DNA from: Mesorhizobium sp. LHD-90
GTDB lineage: Bacteria; Pseudomonadota; Alphaproteobacteria; Rhizobiales; Rhizobiaceae
Direction: 5' to 3'
DNA: 64,000 bases
NCBI RefSeq assembly: GCF_030929505.1
Contig: NZ_JAVFVV010000012.1
Coordinates: forward strand, 124,001-188,000
This document shows, piece after piece, positions 61,627-64,000 of this stretch. Each line of letters begins with the position of its first letter. The stretch's first letter is position 1. The position numbers and the translations under genes were made by a program. The notes below the pieces were generated by a model. That model was not told the DNA's origin and did not search any database. It saw only the letters and a list, made by a program, of their open reading frames with translations.

Positions 61627-63918
61627 ATGAAGGTTGCGGTTCTCGGCGGCGGTCCCGCCGGCCTCTATTTTGCCATATCGATGAAGCTGCGCGACTCGGC
61701 GAACGACGTGACCGTCATCGAGCGCAACAAGCCCGACGACACGTTCGGCTGGGGCGTCGTTCTGTCGGCCGAGACGCTGGAGAACCTGACCAAGAACGAT
61801 CCGGTCAGCGCCGTGTGGATCAGGCGCTACTTCGCCTACTGGGACGACATCGCCGTCATCCACAAGGGCGTGCGCACCGTCTCGACCGGCCACGGTTTCT
61901 GCGGCATCGGCCGCAAGCGGCTCTTGACGCTGCTGCAAAGGCGCGCCCGCGAACTCGGCATAAAACTGCAGTTCGAAACCGAGGTGCCGGACCCGAAACC
62001 CTATATGGAGACGCACGACCTCGTCGTTGCGGCCGACGGACTGAACTCGCGGTCGCGCGCGGCCTTCGCTGAGGTGTTCAAGCCCGACATCGACGTGCGC
62101 AAATGCAAGTTCGTGTGGCTCGGCACAAACCAGAAATTCGACGACGCCTTCACCTTCATCTTCGAGCAGACCGAACACGGCTGGGTGTGGGCGCACGCCT
62201 ACCAGTTCGACCCCGACACCGCGACCTTCATCGTCGAATGCAGCCAAGAGACGTGGGACGCCTTCGGCTTCGGCGCGATGACGCAGCAGGAATCGATCGC
62301 GACCTGCGAGAAGATCTTCGAAAAACATCTCGGCGGCCATCCGCTGATGACCAACGCCAACCACATACGCGGTTCGGCCTGGATCAATTTCCCGCGCGTG
62401 CTGTGCGAACGCTGGTCGCACAAGAACCTGGCGCTGATGGGCGACGCGGCTGCATCAGCGCATTTTTCGATCGGCTCGGGCACGAAACTCGCGCTGGAAA
62501 GCGCCGTGGCGCTGGCCGACTACGTGCATTCCGAGCCGAACCTTCCGGCCGCCTTCGAGAAATACGAGAGCGCGCGGCGCACGGAGGTGCTGAAGCTGCA
62601 ATCGGCGGCGCGCAATTCGCTCGAATGGTTCGAGGAGGTCGAGCGCTACCTGCATCTCGACCCGGTGCAGTTCAACTACTCGCTGCTGACGCGCTCGCAG
62701 CGCATCAGCCACGAAAATCTCAGGCTGCGCGACCCCGCCTGGCTGGGCGACGCCGAAGCTTGGTTCCAGCGGCAGTCCGGCAGCATCGGCAATCTGCATC
62801 GCGCGCCGATGTTCGCGCCGTTCCGGTTGCGCGAGTTGAAACTGAAGAACCGCGTCGTCGTCTCGCCGATGGCGCAGTACAAGGCCGTCGACGGCTGCCC
62901 GACCGACTGGCATTTTTCGCATTATGCCGAGCGCGCCAAGGGTGGCGCCGGGCTGATCTATATCGAGATGACCTGCGTCAGCCCCGAAGGCCGCATCACG
63001 CCGGGCTGCACCGGCTTTTATGCGCCGGAGCACGAGACGGCGTGGAAGCGGCTGGTCGATTTCGTGCACCATGAGACCGAAGCAAAGATCTGCGCGCAGG
63101 TCGGGCATTCCGGCCCGAAGGGCTCGACCCAGCTCGGCTGGGAGGAAAGCGACGCGCCGCTTGCTACCGGCAACTGGCCGGTGATGGCGGCGTCCGACGT
63201 GCCGTGGTCGCCGCGCAACCAGGCGCCGAAGCCGATGACCCGCGCCGACATGGACCTGGTGCGCGACCAGTTCGTGACTTCGGCGGAAATGGCGGCGCGC
63301 TGCGGCTTCGACATGCTGGAGATCCACGCCGCCCACGGCTACCTGCTCTCCTCCTTCATCACGCCGCTGACCAACCGGCGCAGCGACGACTATGGCGGAT
63401 CGCTCGAAAACCGCATGCGTTATCCGCTGGAGGTTTTTCATGCCGTGCGCGCCGTCTGGCCGGCGGAAAAGCCGATCTCGGTGCGCATTTCCGCCAACGA
63501 CTGGGTGGGCGGCGACGGCGTGACGCCGGCCGAGGCGGTCGAGATCGCGCGTATGCTCCAGTCGGCCGGTGTCGACATCTGTGACGTGTCGGCCGGGCAG
63601 ACCTCGATCCGGGCGCGGCCGGTCTACGGCCGCATGTTCCAGACGCCGTTCTCCGACCGCATCCGCAACGAGACCGGCATGGCGACCATGGCGGTCGGCA
63701 ATATTTTCGAGCCGGACCATGTCAACTCGATCCTGATGGCGGGGCGTGCCGACCTCGTCTGCCTGGCCCGCCCGCACCTCGCCGACCCGTACTGGACGCT
63801 GCATGCCGCCGTCAGCCTGAATGACCGCGACGTAAAATGGCCCGATCCTTACCTGCCCGGCCGCGATCAGATCTATCGGCTGGCCGAGCGCACCGCGACG
63901 ATGGGGCTCAAGGTATGA
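61627..63918 (+). CDS. fused FAD monooxygenase/Old Yellow Enzyme (salicylyl-CoA 5-hydroxylase or 2-aminobenzoyl-CoA monooxygenase/reductase type)
   Basis: The 763-residue protein joins an FAD aromatic hydroxylase (about 1-385; [15 protein letters not shown] for ADP binding, [14 protein letters not shown], and [24 protein letters not shown]) to an OYE-type flavin reductase (about 395-763; [40 protein letters not shown] and [15 protein letters not shown]). The same plan is known from 2-aminobenzoyl-CoA monooxygenase/reductase and proteins named bifunctional salicylyl-CoA 5-hydroxylase. It would hydroxylate or reduce an aromatic CoA ester. GGAGG precedes the ATG. Its stop overlaps a further start. 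Confidence 0.9.
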   Translation: MKVAVLGGGPAGLYFAISMKLRDSANDVTVIERNKPDDTFGWGVVLSAETLENLTKNDPVSAVWIRRYFAYWDDIAVIHKGVRTVSTGHGFCGIGRKRLLTLLQRRARELGIKLQFETEVPDPKPYMETHDLVVAADGLNSRSRAAFAEVFKPDIDVRKCKFVWLGTNQKFDDAFTFIFEQTEHGWVWAHAYQFDPDTATFIVECSQETWDAFGFGAMTQQESIATCEKIFEKHLGGHPLMTNANHIRGSAWINFPRVLCERWSHKNLALMGDAAASAHFSIGSGTKLALESAVALADYVHSEPNLPAAFEKYESARRTEVLKLQSAARNSLEWFEEVERYLHLDPVQFNYSLLTRSQRISHENLRLRDPAWLGDAEAWFQRQSGSIGNLHRAPMFAPFRLRELKLKNRVVVSPMAQYKAVDGCPTDWHFSHYAERAKGGAGLIYIEMTCVSPEGRITPGCTGFYAPEHETAWKRLVDFVHHETEAKICAQVGHSGPKGSTQLGWEESDAPLATGNWPVMAASDVPWSPRNQAPKPMTRADMDLVRDQFVTSAEMAARCGFDMLEIHAAHGYLLSSFITPLTNRRSDDYGGSLENRMRYPLEVFHAVRAVWPAEKPISVRISANDWVGGDGVTPAEAVEIARMLQSAGVDICDVSAGQTSIRARPVYGRMFQTPFSDRIRNETGMATMAVGNIFEPDHVNSILMAGRADLVCLARPHLADPYWTLHAAVSLNDRDVKWPDPYLPGRDQIYRLAERTATMGLKV

Positions 63919-64000
63919 GTGGCGCGGCGGCGATTTCACCCCAGTTGAGGGGGAGATGGCCCGTAGGGCCAGAGGGGGTCAAAGCAGTAGTGCGCAGCGC
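63915..64000 (+). CDS. start of a further gene, cut by the window end
   Basis: ATG 63915 overlaps the monooxygenase TGA in an ATGA junction, as in coupled genes. The frame stays open to the window end (28 codons), beginning [21 protein letters not shown]. Codons 8-22 are read from a palindromic repeat, so the gene may carry an in-frame insertion near its start, or the true start lies further on. Nothing can be said on function. Confidence 0.4.
   Translation, partial: MSGAAAISPQLRGRWPVGPEGVKAVVRS
63937..63980. repeat. palindromic repeat at the window end
   Basis: CCCAGTTGAGGGGGAGATGG with CCCGTAGGGCC and AGAGGGGG is a half-unit of the family found elsewhere in the window. Confidence 0.7.

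Overview
The window is GC-rich chromosomal DNA of an alphaproteobacterium. The likely group is the Hyphomicrobiales (Rhizobiales), close to Mesorhizobium/Phyllobacteriaceae. The grounds are the split F0 operon with b and b' subunits (atpI-B-E-F'-F), a DUF6101 protein, a decaprenyl/octaprenyl synthase plus ubiA, an SbmA/BacA-type peptide transporter, and many intergenic palindromic repeats of the rhizobial kind. This is judged from gene content only; no database was searched.

Layout. 0-13.7 kb is mostly housekeeping on the minus strand: the end of ubiA, a DUF6101 protein, a GlcD-like FAD oxidase, Sua5/TsaC, glyS and glyQ with a DUF559 gene between them, a RES/Xre toxin-antitoxin pair, tRNA-Cys, a large TPR protein and a polyprenyl diphosphate synthase. 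13.9-16.9 kb is a complete TRAP transporter (dctP-dctQ-dctM). 17.0-22.7 kb runs forward: a membrane alpha/beta hydrolase, DUF2007, a TrmN6-like methyltransferase, an S49 peptidase, a small membrane protein, ispE and moaB. 22.7-27.1 kb has a winged-helix/hydrolase fusion, a family 2 glycosyltransferase, a PA0069-type radical SAM protein and rnhB. 27.2-29.9 kb is the F0 operon. 30.1-35.6 kb has a SleB-type hydrolase, a HigBA-like pair, der with a TPR partner, and a polysaccharide deacetylase.

From 35.6 kb the content becomes accessory: an AT-richer sbmA/bacA-like gene, a LysR regulator, an M29 aminopeptidase, and a TacA/TacT module followed by a decayed second copy of the aminopeptidase 3' end. 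At 41-44 kb a MarR regulator sits divergent to two genes: a UGT-like glycosyltransferase and a membrane protein fused to an NNMT/PNMT-type N-methyltransferase. I find no precedent for this small cassette and consider it the best candidate for an undescribed system.

45.9-64 kb is a divergent catabolic cluster. Leftward from about 53.2 kb it encodes a cyclase-family metal hydrolase, a phytoene-desaturase-like FAD oxidoreductase, a MarR regulator and a two-subunit indolepyruvate:ferredoxin oxidoreductase. Rightward it encodes a second FAD oxidoreductase, a RidA protein, a five-gene dipeptide-type ABC importer, an exported VOC protein and a fused flavin monooxygenase/Old Yellow Enzyme of the salicylyl-CoA or 2-aminobenzoyl-CoA type. 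The set suggests uptake and breakdown of an aromatic, possibly indole-derived or aminobenzoate compound through CoA thioesters; this is inference. A TTTA-N4-TRAA motif lies at the divergent promoter and again before the monooxygenase gene and may be the MarR operator.

The most striking sequence-level feature is a family of CT-rich palindromic repeats. They occur between genes and also in frame inside genes: three times in glyS, twice in glyQ, at the end of the DUF559 gene, and once in the iorB-like gene. They lengthen these proteins without breaking them. Repeat and domain limits were set by eye.
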